DNA of 64,000 bases from Dinoroseobacter sp039192165. GTDB taxonomy: Bacteria; Pseudomonadota; Alphaproteobacteria; Rhodobacterales; Rhodobacteraceae. A program made the translations under genes and the position numbers. Under the pieces are notes generated by a model. The model made no database searches and was not told the origin of the DNA. It saw nothing but the letters and a program-made list of their open reading frames with translations. The DNA is taken from assembly GCA_039192165.1 (NCBI GenBank), contig JBCCXD010000002.1, positions 434,001 to 498,000 on the forward strand. The letters are read 5' to 3'. Below are positions 34,701-42,513 of this stretch, one piece after another; the first letter of the stretch is position 1, and each line of letters starts with the position of its first letter.

Positions 34701-35698
34701 CAGTCTATCAGCCAAGTGATGCTGTGGAGGTGCTGCCGCCGGTGACGCCTTTTCAGCCAGTCTTGCCGGTTTTCCCGCTCTTTCTGGACGCGCCGTTGCT
34801 GACCGAAGATGTGCCGGATCATGCACCGCGTATCGCGGTTGCCGCCAGACCGTGGCCCGGCAGCGTCGCAGTCTACAGCTCGTTTGAGGATGCGGGCTAC
34901 ACTCTCGACGAGCTGGTGGGCAGCAGTGCGTCGGTGGGGGTCACGAAAACAGAACTGCGCCGGGCTCAACCTGGTCTCTGGGACCGTGGCGCCGGGCTGC
35001 GCGTAGAATTTACCCAGGGCACGCCGTCGAGTATTTCCAAAGCAGCACTCTTGCGCGGGGGAAATGTGGCGGCCATTGGAGACGGATCGCCTCAGGGCTG
35101 GGAGATCTTCCAGTTCAGAGACGCCTCCCTTGTAGCTCCGGACATATTTGATTTGTCTTTCCGGTTGCGCGGACAGCTTGGATCTGACGCGGACATGCCC
35201 GAGATCTGGCCAATTGGCAGCTACGTCGTGTTGCTGACACTTGAGGTCAGACCGCTGTCTGTGGCTTTGGACACATTGTCTGTCCCACGATTTTACCGCA
35301 TCGGCCCGGCGCAGAAGCCGAGCGATGATCCGAGCTATGTTCTGGAAACGCCTGTCTTCAAAGGCGTTGGCCTGCGTCCCTATGCGCCTGCGCATTTGCG
35401 CTGCGCCAAAACCGAAGACGGCTACCAGATCACGTTTCTGCGTCGCACACGCAGCGGCGGCGACAGCTGGGACCTTGAAGATGTGCCCCTTGGCGAAGCG
35501 CGAGAAGCGTATCGGTTGCGTGTTTTGGGTGCGGATCAAAGCATTCTGCGGACAGCGGATCTGTCTTCTGCGGAATGGACCTATACGACCACACAGTGGA
35601 TTGAAGACGGGAGCCCGTCCACTTTCCAGATTGAAGTTGCGCAAGTATCCGAGCGCTTCGGACCGGGCGCATGGAAGAGGATATCAGTCGATGCCTAG
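31778..35698 (+). CDS. GTA g15, baseplate megatron / host-specificity protein
   Basis: A 1306-residue tail-tip protein. The N-terminus is a Gly/Ala-rich membrane-active-looking segment (LSAAGAALGSSIGGTAFGLS), followed by phage baseplate domains. A TIM-barrel glycoside-hydrolase-like domain lies at about 400-730 (GSEMRGLTQIRGHNNSF, IDFIGIDNYMPLSDW, KPVWFMEIGCAAVDKGTNEP, with a possible catalytic Glu in FMEIGC). A tail domain follows at about 780-1000. In RcGTA this protein forms the baseplate spike and is thought to deliver DNA. Start at MATLVLSAAG overlapping the g14 stop. Intact, no frameshift. Confidence 0.94.
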   Translation: MATLVLSAAGAALGSSIGGTAFGLSASLIGRAVGAVVGQAIDQRLLGSGSEAVETARVERFRLSDAAEGAPMPVVYGKMRVAGQVIWASRFLESAQTTGGSGGKGSPSTPSVTTYSYSVSMAVALGEGVIQSVGRVWADGMEIAKSDLNLRVYTGAQSQMPDPKIEAVEGAGNVPAFRGTAYVVIEDLDLGQFGNRVPQFSFEVYRPAQPPSGAVPLASRIPGVAMIPGTGEYALAASAVHWSATPGRNTSINVNSPSGKSDFSVSLETLTSEVPNCRAVSLVVSWFGNDLRCGSCQIRPKVEQKDYDAAQQPYSVGGRGRDALEIVPRVDNRPIYGGTPNDVSVIEAIQALKAAGQAVTYYPFILMDQIAGNGLPNPYGVGVEQPVMPWRGRITLEAAPGSELSSDQTANAEAEVAAFFGNAGTGFSTQNGRVSWTEDPDWRYRHFILHQAHLCKVAGGVDAFCIGSEMRGLTQIRGHNNSFPAVAALRELARDVRAILGPDTKIGYAADWSEYFGYHPQDGSGDVFFHLDPLWADEDIDFIGIDNYMPLSDWRDGLDHADVEAGVIHSVDYLRGNVAGGEGFDWYYKSLSDRNAQVRTPIVDGLAGEDWIYRYKDIKSWWSQPHHERIGGVRSTQPTAWMPQAKPVWFMEIGCAAVDKGTNEPNRFVDLMSSESALPQYSSGRRDDLIQHAYYTATLDHWTSLENNPISAVYGGPMVDTTRIHAWTWDARPFPFFPNTSSLWTDSVNYARGHWLNGRVTAQALADVVAEICEKAGLTNYDVSELHGLVRGFTVPDVQSARSALQPLMLVHGFEVVEKGGKLVFRTRRNELPLEISEECIALDPELEGRIQRTRVPEAELSGRVQLHYVEEGGDYANRAAEAVLPGDGTQAVSQSSFPLSLTYSEAQSTAERWLAEARVARETVRLALPMSNRAIDAGDVFALSDGQGSKAVYRVDRIEEGMLRTLDAVRVSGTVYQPSDAVEVLPPVTPFQPVLPVFPLFLDAPLLTEDVPDHAPRIAVAARPWPGSVAVYSSFEDAGYTLDELVGSSASVGVTKTELRRAQPGLWDRGAGLRVEFTQGTPSSISKAALLRGGNVAAIGDGSPQGWEIFQFRDASLVAPDIFDLSFRLRGQLGSDADMPEIWPIGSYVVLLTLEVRPLSVALDTLSVPRFYRIGPAQKPSDDPSYVLETPVFKGVGLRPYAPAHLRCAKTEDGYQITFLRRTRSGGDSWDLEDVPLGEAREAYRLRVLGADQSILRTADLSSAEWTYTTTQWIEDGSPSTFQIEVAQVSERFGPGAWKRISVDA

Positions 35699-36404
35699 TA
35701 CCTCCAACCTTGGATTGCCGCTGGTCGAGGCGGCGCAATCGCAAAAGCACGTCACCGTCAACGAGGCTTTTGTCGGCCTCGACGCGGTATGTCAGCTCGT
35801 CTTGCAGTCTACGTCTGAGACAGTGCCACCGGTTGCGCCGCCAGAAGGTGCAGTTTACGCAATTCCATCGGGTGCGCAGGAGCCCTGGTCGAATTTTAGC
35901 GGGCACCTCGCGACCTACGCGAATGGAGGCTGGGTCTATATTGAGCCGCGTTTGGGATGGCGTGCTTTTCTCGCGGATGCTCAGACAATCGCAGTGTTTG
36001 ACGGCTCTAATTGGGTATCCTTGGCTTCCGATACTTCTGCTTCAGGCGTGCGCACAGAATTCACGCCCTTGGAAATATCGCATCAGGTCTACCCCGGTGC
36101 CAGCAATTCGACGTTGCTGACAATTCCTGCCAACAGCGTTGTCTTTGGCATAACCGGGCGGGTTACTTCGGAGGTTTCCGGAACCCTGAGCACATGGCGG
36201 CTGGGTGTAGCGGGCGCCACAGATCGGTATGGTTCTGGGCTTGGGACCGGTTTGAATTCCTATGCGCTCGGACTGACAGGGACGCCCATGACATATTATT
36301 CAGACACGGATGTGCGGCTGACAGCAGAGTCGGGAGACTTTTCAGCAGGCGAGATCGCGCTGGTTCTTCATCTTCTGCAATTGGGGGTGCCCTCCCCAGT
36401 CTGA
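35691..36404 (+). CDS. DUF2793 protein, likely GTA tail fibre component
   Basis: A 237-residue DUF2793 protein (STSNLGLPLVEAAQSQKHVT, VNEAFVGLDAVCQLVL, PPEGAVYAIPSGAQEPW, WVYIEPRLGWRAFLADAQT). Residues about 125-237 form a separate beta-rich receptor-like end. It overlaps the end of g15 by 8 bp, so it is the last gene of the GTA operon. From memory, DUF2793 occurs in GTA tail-fibre proteins encoded elsewhere in R. capsulatus; here it is part of the main cluster. The longer open frame upstream runs inside g15 and is not coding. Confidence 0.82.
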   Translation: MPSTSNLGLPLVEAAQSQKHVTVNEAFVGLDAVCQLVLQSTSETVPPVAPPEGAVYAIPSGAQEPWSNFSGHLATYANGGWVYIEPRLGWRAFLADAQTIAVFDGSNWVSLASDTSASGVRTEFTPLEISHQVYPGASNSTLLTIPANSVVFGITGRVTSEVSGTLSTWRLGVAGATDRYGSGLGTGLNSYALGLTGTPMTYYSDTDVRLTAESGDFSAGEIALVLHLLQLGVPSPV

Positions 36405-36503
36405 GGGACTTTTGGGCATTCAAATTCGAGTGTTGAACGCAGCAATCCTTGTTTGATTGATCTAAAACCCCTAGGTTCTGGCCACGAGCCTCGAGGAGCC
36501 ACT

Positions 36504-37310
36504 ATGGCAAAACCGTCCGCAACACTAAAAGCAGTCGACCCGGTATGGGACCGTATCCGTTCGGATGCGGAGTTAGCTATTCAAGAAGAACCGCTTTTGG
36601 GCGGACTGGTGCATTCCAGCATTCTGCATCATGCGACGTTCGAGAAAGCTCTGTCCTACCGGATTGCTTTAAAGCTCTCGTCGGCGGAAATGTCAGGTCA
36701 GCTTCTGCGTGAAATCACCGATGCCGCCTATAAGGCTGAGCCTTGGTTGGGCACTGCGGCGCGCGCGGATGTCGTTGCAGTTTTTGAACGCGACCCAGCT
36801 TGCCACCGGTTTATGCAGCCGTTGCTTTACTTTAAAGGGTATCAGGCGATCCAAGCTTATCGTGTTGGCCATTGGCTGTACTCGGAGGGGCGCCACGACC
36901 TTGCTTACTTCATCCAGATGCGCACCAGCGAAGCGTTCGGGATAGATATCCATCCTGCAGCGCAGATCGGTAAGGGCATTATGATTGACCACGCGCACTC
37001 CATCGTGATCGGGGAGACCGCGGTGGTTGGCGATAATGTATCTATGCTGCATTCGGTCACGCTTGGCGGCACCGGCAAGGAAGACGACGACCGGCATCCG
37101 AAGATTGGCGATGGGGTCTTGATCGGCGCAGGCGCCAAGGTACTCGGCAATATTCAGATCGGGCATTGCTCGCGGATTGCTGCCGGCTCCGTGGTCTTGG
37201 AGGATGTGCCCCCTTGCAAGACAGTCGCCGGTGTACCCTCGCGGATCGTTGGTGAAGCCGGGTGTGACCAGCCGTCTGTGATGATGAACCAGTTCTTCGA
37301 CCAGGCATAG
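36504..37310 (+). CDS. cysE: Serine O-acetyltransferase
   Basis: A 268-residue CysE that makes O-acetylserine for cysteine synthesis. The N-terminal helical domain (VWDRIRSDAELAIQEEPLLG) is followed by left-handed beta-helix hexapeptides (IHPAAQIGKGIMIDHAHSIV, GDNVSMLHSVTLGGTGK). The active-site His is in the DHAHS segment. It starts at MAKPSATLK after GAGGAG. cysE directly follows the GTA cluster in many Rhodobacterales; its partner cysK lies 15 kb further on. Confidence 0.95.
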   Translation: MAKPSATLKAVDPVWDRIRSDAELAIQEEPLLGGLVHSSILHHATFEKALSYRIALKLSSAEMSGQLLREITDAAYKAEPWLGTAARADVVAVFERDPACHRFMQPLLYFKGYQAIQAYRVGHWLYSEGRHDLAYFIQMRTSEAFGIDIHPAAQIGKGIMIDHAHSIVIGETAVVGDNVSMLHSVTLGGTGKEDDDRHPKIGDGVLIGAGAKVLGNIQIGHCSRIAAGSVVLEDVPPCKTVAGVPSRIVGEAGCDQPSVMMNQFFDQA

Positions 37311-37345
37311 TTACGGTGCACAGGCCCGGGATTTTGCGTGATTTG

Positions 37346-38638
37346 TCAGGCCAGCATCAGGACCGGATTTTCCAGCCCCGTTACGATCGCATCTAGAAGC
37401 TGCGCTCCGAGCGCGCCATCGATAACCCGGTGATCTACCGACAAGGTCATCGACATGATCGTTGCGGTTGTGACCTCGCCGTCCTGCCCGATCACTGGTT
37501 TCCTGGCTCCCGCACCAACCGCAAGAATAGCGCCGTGCGGTGGATTTATAACGGCGTCAAAATTCTCGATCCCGAACATGCCAAGATTTGAGATTGCGAA
37601 GCTCCCTCCAAGATATTCGTGCGGCGCAAGTTTTCTGTCGCGCGCCCGGGTTGCAAGGTCCTTCATTTCTGCGGAGAGAGCTGAGATAGACTTCTGATCT
37701 GCGTCCTGTAGCACCGGCGTGAACAGGCCGCCCTCTACCGCTACCGCGACGGCGACATCAGAGCGATCCATCTTCACAATGCGGTCGCCCGCCCAGATCG
37801 CGTTCGCGTCCGGAACGATCTGCAAAGCCCGTGCGCAAGCTTTGATTATAAAGTCATTGACGCTGAGTTTTACGCCGCTGTCTTCGAGTTGGCTGTTCAG
37901 TTGGGCCCGGAAGGCCAAAAGCGCGTCGAGGTCCACCGAACGGCGCAGATAGAAATGCGGAATGGTCTGTTTGGCCTCGGTCAGTCGGGCGGCAATGGTT
38001 TTCCGCATCCCGTCGAGGGGTATTTCTGTATACGCTCTGCCCTCGTAGGCCGCGAGTACTTGAGATGTATTGGCGGGTTGTTGGGGCGTGGTTTGCGGGG
38101 CCGCGGCTGGAGCGGGCGTTGCAACCGGCTGCGCAGACATATTTTCAACATCCGCTTTAACAATCCGTCCGCGTGGGCCAGTGCCTTTGATCTGGCTAAG
38201 ATCCAGTCCCTTGTCCGCAGCAATCCGGCGGGCCAGAGGGGATGCGAATATCCGTCCGCCGCCCGGAGAGGTTGGGGTCGGTAAGACTGGAGATGAGACT
38301 GGGGTTGGTGCGGCTTCCGATGGTTCTTCGGGAACAGGGGTCGACGCGGCGGGCTGTGCAGGCGGTGCCGCGGCAGGTGCATCGCTTAACTCTTCGCCTT
38401 CCTCCAGCAGGATTGCGATGGCATCGTTCACCTTGACGCCCTCTGTGCCTTCCCTGATCAGGATTTTACCGATCACACCCTCGTCTACGGCCTCAAATTC
38501 CATCGTTGCCTTGTCGGTTTCAATCTCCGCCAGAAGATCGCCGGACGAAACTGTATCCCCTTCTTTTACCAGCCATTTTGCGAGCGTTCCGTCCTCCATC
38601 GTGGGCGACAGCGCGGGCATTAGTATTTCGGTTGCCAT
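37346..38638 (-). CDS. pdhC: Pyruvate dehydrogenase E2, dihydrolipoamide acetyltransferase
   Basis: A 430-residue E2. It has one lipoyl domain with Lys43 in ETDKATMEFEAVDEG, a Pro/Ala linker, a peripheral subunit-binding domain (ASPLARRIAADKGLDLSQIK) and the catalytic acetyltransferase domain ending with DHRVIDGALGAQLL. It transfers acetyl to CoA in the PDH complex. Third gene of pdhA-pdhB-pdhC, 11 bp after pdhB. No E3 (lpd) gene follows in this window. Confidence 0.95.
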   Translation of the reverse strand: MATEILMPALSPTMEDGTLAKWLVKEGDTVSSGDLLAEIETDKATMEFEAVDEGVIGKILIREGTEGVKVNDAIAILLEEGEELSDAPAAAPPAQPAASTPVPEEPSEAAPTPVSSPVLPTPTSPGGGRIFASPLARRIAADKGLDLSQIKGTGPRGRIVKADVENMSAQPVATPAPAAAPQTTPQQPANTSQVLAAYEGRAYTEIPLDGMRKTIAARLTEAKQTIPHFYLRRSVDLDALLAFRAQLNSQLEDSGVKLSVNDFIIKACARALQIVPDANAIWAGDRIVKMDRSDVAVAVAVEGGLFTPVLQDADQKSISALSAEMKDLATRARDRKLAPHEYLGGSFAISNLGMFGIENFDAVINPPHGAILAVGAGARKPVIGQDGEVTTATIMSMTLSVDHRVIDGALGAQLLDAIVTGLENPVLMLA

Positions 38639-38649
38639 GCTTGCCTCCC

Positions 38650-40008
38650 TTAACGATAGGTCACGGTTTTCACGGCTGCGACTACCTCGTCCGTAGTCAC
38701 AAGAGCGAGCTTTTCGAGGTTTGCAGCATAGGGCATAGGGACATCCTTGCCTGTCAGGTTGATCACCGGAGCATCCAGATAGTCAAAAGCTTCCTGCATC
38801 AGAACGGCCGAGATGTGGTTGCCGATCGCGCAGACTGGAAAGCCCTCTTCCACCGTCACACAGCGATTGGTTTTCTGGACCGACTGGATGACTGTTGCGG
38901 TGTCGAGCGGGCGCAGGGTGCGTAAATCGATCACCTCGGCGCTGATCCCGTCCTTGGCAAGCTTGTCGGCGGCCTCTAGCGCATAGGTCATGCCAATTCC
39001 GAAACTAACGATGGTTACGTCCGAGCCTTCTCGCCAAATACGCGCCTTACCGAACGGGACGGTGTAGTCGTCCAGCACAGGTACATCGAAGGATCTTCCG
39101 TATAAGATCTCGTTCTCCAGGAAAATGACAGGGTTCGGATCGCGAATTGCGGTCTTGAGCAGACCCTTTGCGTCCGATGCGGAATAGGGCATCGCCACTT
39201 TGAGCCCGGGAACATGGGCGTACCACGCCGCATAGTCCTGGCTGTGCTGGGCGGCCACGCGCGCTGCAGCTCCGTTCGGGCCGCGGAAAACAATCGGGCA
39301 CCCCATCTGCCCGCCGGACATGTAGAGTGTCTTTGCGGCTGAGTTAACGATCTGATCCATTGCCTGCATGGCGAAGTTGAACGTCATGAACTCCACGATC
39401 GGGTTCAGTCCACCAAATGCAGCGCCGACCGCAAGACCGGCAAACCCATGTTCCGTGATCGGAGTATCGATGACCCGGCGTGCGCCAAACTCATCCAACA
39501 AACCCTGGCTGATCTTGTAGGCGCCCTGATACTCGGCAACCTCTTCCCCCATCAGAAAAACATTCTCGTTGCCGCGCATCTCTTCTGCCATAGCGTCGCG
39601 CAATGCTTCGCGAACGGTTTGGGTCTTCATTTCTGTTCCCGCGGGCAGGTCGGGTTCCTCCGGGATCAAGATCTTGGCCGGGGTTACGACCGCTTCAGCG
39701 TCGGAGGGTGCTGGAGCCTCCGTCGCGGCGGGGGAGCTGGAAACAGATGTTGTGGACAGGTCCTCCCCATCTTCGAGCAAGACGGCGATTGGCGCGTTGA
39801 CCTTTACGTTGTCTGTGCCTTCGGACACGATGATCTTTCCGACAATGCCTTCATCGACGGCTTCAAACTCCATCGTTGCCTTGTCGGTTTCGATCTCCGC
39901 AATAATGTCGCCCGAAGCTACGACGTCGCCTTCCTTGACCAGCCATTTGGCCAGCGTGCCTTCCTCCATCGTAGGGGACAGCGCTGGCATAAGGATTTCG
40001 GTTGCCAT
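38650..40008 (-). CDS. pdhB: Pyruvate dehydrogenase E1 beta subunit with lipoyl domain
   Basis: A 452-residue E1-beta. Residues 1-80 are an additional lipoyl domain (Lys43 in ETDKATMEFEAVDEG), a long linker runs to about 125, and the E1-beta body follows (TVREALRDAMAEEMRGNENV, GLAVGAAFGGLNPIVEFMTF, RTLRPLDTATVIQSVQKTNR). A lipoyl domain on E1-beta is characteristic of alphaproteobacteria. The lipoyl part is almost identical to that of pdhC, also at DNA level, so recombination between the two copies is possible. It lies 15 bp after pdhA. Confidence 0.96.
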   Translation of the reverse strand: MATEILMPALSPTMEEGTLAKWLVKEGDVVASGDIIAEIETDKATMEFEAVDEGIVGKIIVSEGTDNVKVNAPIAVLLEDGEDLSTTSVSSSPAATEAPAPSDAEAVVTPAKILIPEEPDLPAGTEMKTQTVREALRDAMAEEMRGNENVFLMGEEVAEYQGAYKISQGLLDEFGARRVIDTPITEHGFAGLAVGAAFGGLNPIVEFMTFNFAMQAMDQIVNSAAKTLYMSGGQMGCPIVFRGPNGAAARVAAQHSQDYAAWYAHVPGLKVAMPYSASDAKGLLKTAIRDPNPVIFLENEILYGRSFDVPVLDDYTVPFGKARIWREGSDVTIVSFGIGMTYALEAADKLAKDGISAEVIDLRTLRPLDTATVIQSVQKTNRCVTVEEGFPVCAIGNHISAVLMQEAFDYLDAPVINLTGKDVPMPYAANLEKLALVTTDEVVAAVKTVTYR

Positions 40009-40023
40009 ATCTGCTTTCCCCCC

Positions 40024-41019
40024 TCAGGCGTCTGCGTAAATGTCAGTGTAGAGCTCGGAAAGCTGCGGCTCCGGACTCTCCTTGGAGAACTCTGCCGCCT
40101 CATTCACGATCGCCTTGATGTCTTTATCGATCGATTTGAGATCGTCTTCGGTCGCGTGTTTTCCGGTCAGCAGAAGTTCCCGCACATGCTCGATCGCATC
40201 GCGTTGTTCTCGCACTTTCTGGACTTCCTCCCGGGTCCTGTATTTGGCCGGGTCCGACATCGAGTGACCGCGATACCGATATGTTTTTACTTCAAGAATA
40301 TATGGTCCGTTACCAGCGCGGCAGTGCGCGACGGCTTTCTCGCCGGCGGATTTGACGGCCATCACATCCATGCCATCCACTTCCTCGCCCGGAATGCCGT
40401 AAGCGGCGCCACGTTCCCACAAAGACGGTGACTTTGTTGAGCGCGCCACTGAAGTGCCCATCGCGTACTGATTGTTTTCGATGACGAAAATAACAGGCAG
40501 CATCCAAAGCTCTGCCATGTTGTAAGTCTCATACACCTGGCCCTGATTTGCAGCGCCATCTCCGAAATAGGCAAAGGTGACACGGTCATTGCCGAGGTAT
40601 TTATCGGCAAACGCAAGCCCGGCGCCGATCGGCACTTGCGCGCCGACAATGCCGTGACCGCCGTAAAAATGCTTCTCTTTCGAGAACATGTGCATCGAGC
40701 CGCCCTTGCCTTTGGAGTAGCCGCCCTCGCGCCCGGTGAGCTCGGCCATCACGCCTTTGGGGTCCATCCCGCAGGCCAGCATATGCCCGTGATCGCGGTA
40801 AGACGTGACCCGCTTGTCGCCCTCGGACGCCGCGGCCTCCAGCCCGACAACAACGGCTTCCTGTCCGATATAGAGGTGGCAAAAACCACCGATCAGCCCC
40901 ATGCCATAGAGCTGTCCCGCCTTTTCTTCGAACCGGCGTATCAGCAGCATCTCTCTGTAGAAATGCAGCAGTTCATCCTTGGAAATATTGGGTTTCTTCG
41001 TCGCTTTCCGCGCCGCCAT
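40024..41019 (-). CDS. pdhA: Pyruvate dehydrogenase E1 alpha subunit
   Basis: A 331-residue E1-alpha. The thiamine diphosphate motif is GDGAANQGQVYETYNMAELW to NNQYAMGT. Phosphorylation-loop-like YRYRGHSMSDPAKYRTREE is present, as is EEKAGQLYGMGLIGGFCHLY near the N-terminus. It decarboxylates pyruvate together with PdhB. Start at MAARKATKK, six bases after GGGAGGA. A perfect 22-bp palindrome sits on the -10 region of its promoter. Confidence 0.96.
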   Translation of the reverse strand: MAARKATKKPNISKDELLHFYREMLLIRRFEEKAGQLYGMGLIGGFCHLYIGQEAVVVGLEAAASEGDKRVTSYRDHGHMLACGMDPKGVMAELTGREGGYSKGKGGSMHMFSKEKHFYGGHGIVGAQVPIGAGLAFADKYLGNDRVTFAYFGDGAANQGQVYETYNMAELWMLPVIFVIENNQYAMGTSVARSTKSPSLWERGAAYGIPGEEVDGMDVMAVKSAGEKAVAHCRAGNGPYILEVKTYRYRGHSMSDPAKYRTREEVQKVREQRDAIEHVRELLLTGKHATEDDLKSIDKDIKAIVNEAAEFSKESPEPQLSELYTDIYADA

Positions 41020-41044
41020 GCGTTGTCCTCCCACAAAAAACGCA

Positions 41045-41066
41045 TTTAGTTTAATGTTAAACTAAA
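41045..41066. promoter_or_regulatory. Perfect palindrome, candidate operator of pdhABC
   Basis: TTTAGTTTAA and TTAAACTAAA, perfect 10-base arms separated by TG, 26 bp upstream of pdhA. On the minus strand TTGACC (41087-41082), a 17-base spacer and TAGTTT (41064-41059) form a promoter whose -10 lies inside the palindrome. This is the layout of a repressor site; the regulator is not in the window. Confidence 0.65.
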
Positions 41067-41102
41067 CGAGTCTGCCCAAGCGGTCAATGCAACAGAAAAC
41101 GC

Positions 41103-41405
41103 TTATTGAATGAGAATTTCGTCCGCGCGCGCATAGCCGAGGATGTCGCGGGCCTGTTGATCCAAAAGATCAAGGTCTAGATAGCTGTCAGAAAGCCGCC
41201 GGGTCTTGTTTTCAATCGCGGCCAGATCCGTCTCGAGAGCAGTAAGTTCTTTGATCAGGCGCTGCTCCTCGGCCTCCAGCTGGATGCGGTTGAAAAGCCC
41301 GTACTCCCCCTGAATCGCATGCATAACAAAGTACGCGCCCAGGAGAAGCGCGCCCAGAGTGACCAGGGCCCCGTGAAGGGCCCACGATTTGGAGCTTTGC
41401 GTCAT
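41103..41405 (-). CDS. FtsB/DivIC-like septum formation initiator
   Basis: A 100-residue small bitopic protein with a membrane helix at about 10-30 (ALVTLGALLLGAYFVMHAIQ), then GEYGLFNRIQLEAEEQRLIK and a coiled coil to about residue 75. The C-terminal LDQQARDILGYARADEILI is the family signature. It is expected to form part of the FtsQ-FtsB-FtsL divisome module. Start at MTQSSKSWALHG with GAGG upstream. It lies upstream of the pdh operon on the same strand; fbaA/eno-FtsB-pdhA neighbourhoods are common. Confidence 0.88.
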   Translation of the reverse strand: MTQSSKSWALHGALVTLGALLLGAYFVMHAIQGEYGLFNRIQLEAEEQRLIKELTALETDLAAIENKTRRLSDSYLDLDLLDQQARDILGYARADEILIQ

Positions 41406-41538
41406 GGTCTGCCTCGATACGCCTCTTCCGGGCGATGCGACCATATAAACATAGTGATTCGCGGGTGTGAATCCCCAAAATTACCTGAAGAGCGTATTGT
41501 GCTCGACGGCCGCCTCGGGGCCTTTCTGAAGCGACCGC

Positions 41539-42423
41539 TTAGCCTGCGACCGACGCCGCGTGGATGCTGTCGATCGCGCTGGAGATCGTCCCGTTGAATT
41601 CTCCGTCGGACTGCTGGACTGAAAGGCCCTCTGTCAGCGCGCGCGAAAAAGATGCAATCATGCCGGTGTTTTTAGCCAGTTTCATGTTTGCCTCGTCGCG
41701 GGTGTATCCGCCGGACAGAGCCACCACCTTCATTACTTTGGGATGATCTACCAGAGGTTTGTACAAGTTCGCCTTGCTGGGAAGGGTCAACTTGAGCATG
41801 ATTTGGTGGCCTTCCGGTACCGTGTCGAGGTGGTCCAGGATTTCGGCCAGCAAAAGGTCTTCTGCCTCTGCCTTGTCTGGGATCGAGATTGAAACCTCGG
41901 GTTCCAGAATGGGGACAAGGCCCTGCAACAGGACCTGATGTCCGATGTCAAACTGCTGGGTGACGATGGCTTTTATTCCTTCGGGGTTTGCCTCTGCGAT
42001 GACAGAGCGTTCTTTGGTGCCAAACACACCCTTTTCGCGGGCGCGCTCCAACAGCGCGGTCAGATCCGGCATTGGTTTCATCAGCTGCACGCCGTTTGCC
42101 TGAGCCTCCAGGCCCTTGTCGATCTTCAGAAAGGGCACAACGCCTTTGTCCTCCCAGAGAAATGCGGGCGAAGACTTGCCGGAAAACTCGCGATCCATCG
42201 TCATTTCAAAGAGGATCGCGCCAACCACTTTCTCGCCAGTGAAGGCAGGGGCCGCCACAATGCGCGAGCGCATTTCGTGGATCAGGTCAAACATCTCCGC
42301 GTCATTGCCATAGGCGCCTTCGTCTATGCCGTAGAGCCTCAACGCCTTCGGTGTCGACCCCCCGGACTGGTCGAGAGCTGCGATAAAACCTTGGCCGCCG
42401 CGGATCTTGTCTGCCATGGACAT
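41539..42423 (-). CDS. Fructose-bisphosphate aldolase, class I
   Basis: A 294-residue class I aldolase. The Schiff-base lysine is probably K211 in IMLKLTLPSKANLYKPL. The acidic PILEPEVSI, the N-terminal GFIAALDQSGGSTPKALRLYG and AFLWEDKGVVPFLKIDKGLE are present. It cleaves fructose 1,6-bisphosphate to triose phosphates without a divalent metal. GGAGA lies 7 bases before the first ATG. Close to pgk on the same strand, so central glycolytic genes are clustered here. Confidence 0.93.
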   Translation of the reverse strand: MSMADKIRGGQGFIAALDQSGGSTPKALRLYGIDEGAYGNDAEMFDLIHEMRSRIVAAPAFTGEKVVGAILFEMTMDREFSGKSSPAFLWEDKGVVPFLKIDKGLEAQANGVQLMKPMPDLTALLERAREKGVFGTKERSVIAEANPEGIKAIVTQQFDIGHQVLLQGLVPILEPEVSISIPDKAEAEDLLLAEILDHLDTVPEGHQIMLKLTLPSKANLYKPLVDHPKVMKVVALSGGYTRDEANMKLAKNTGMIASFSRALTEGLSVQQSDGEFNGTISSAIDSIHAASVAG

Positions 42424-42513
42424 TGGGGATCTCCGATCTTTTTCTTCTTTCGTTGAGATCGGAACTATCGGAGGGGCGCGCGGCCTGCAATTGTGGTCGC
42501 GCTAACAATTTGC

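Noticed and set aside
34502..35644. 380-residue minus-strand open frame inside GTA g15
   Set aside because: Long but antisense to the well-conserved megatron gene, with Arg/Gln-rich shadow composition and no family resemblance.
21952..36404. Active prophage
   Set aside because: No integrase, repressor, replication or lysis genes, and gene order matches the Rhodobacter gene transfer agent exactly.
39448..40431. 327-residue plus-strand open frame across pdhB and pdhA
   Set aside because: It spans the junction of two certain genes on the other strand and reads as a reversed frame.
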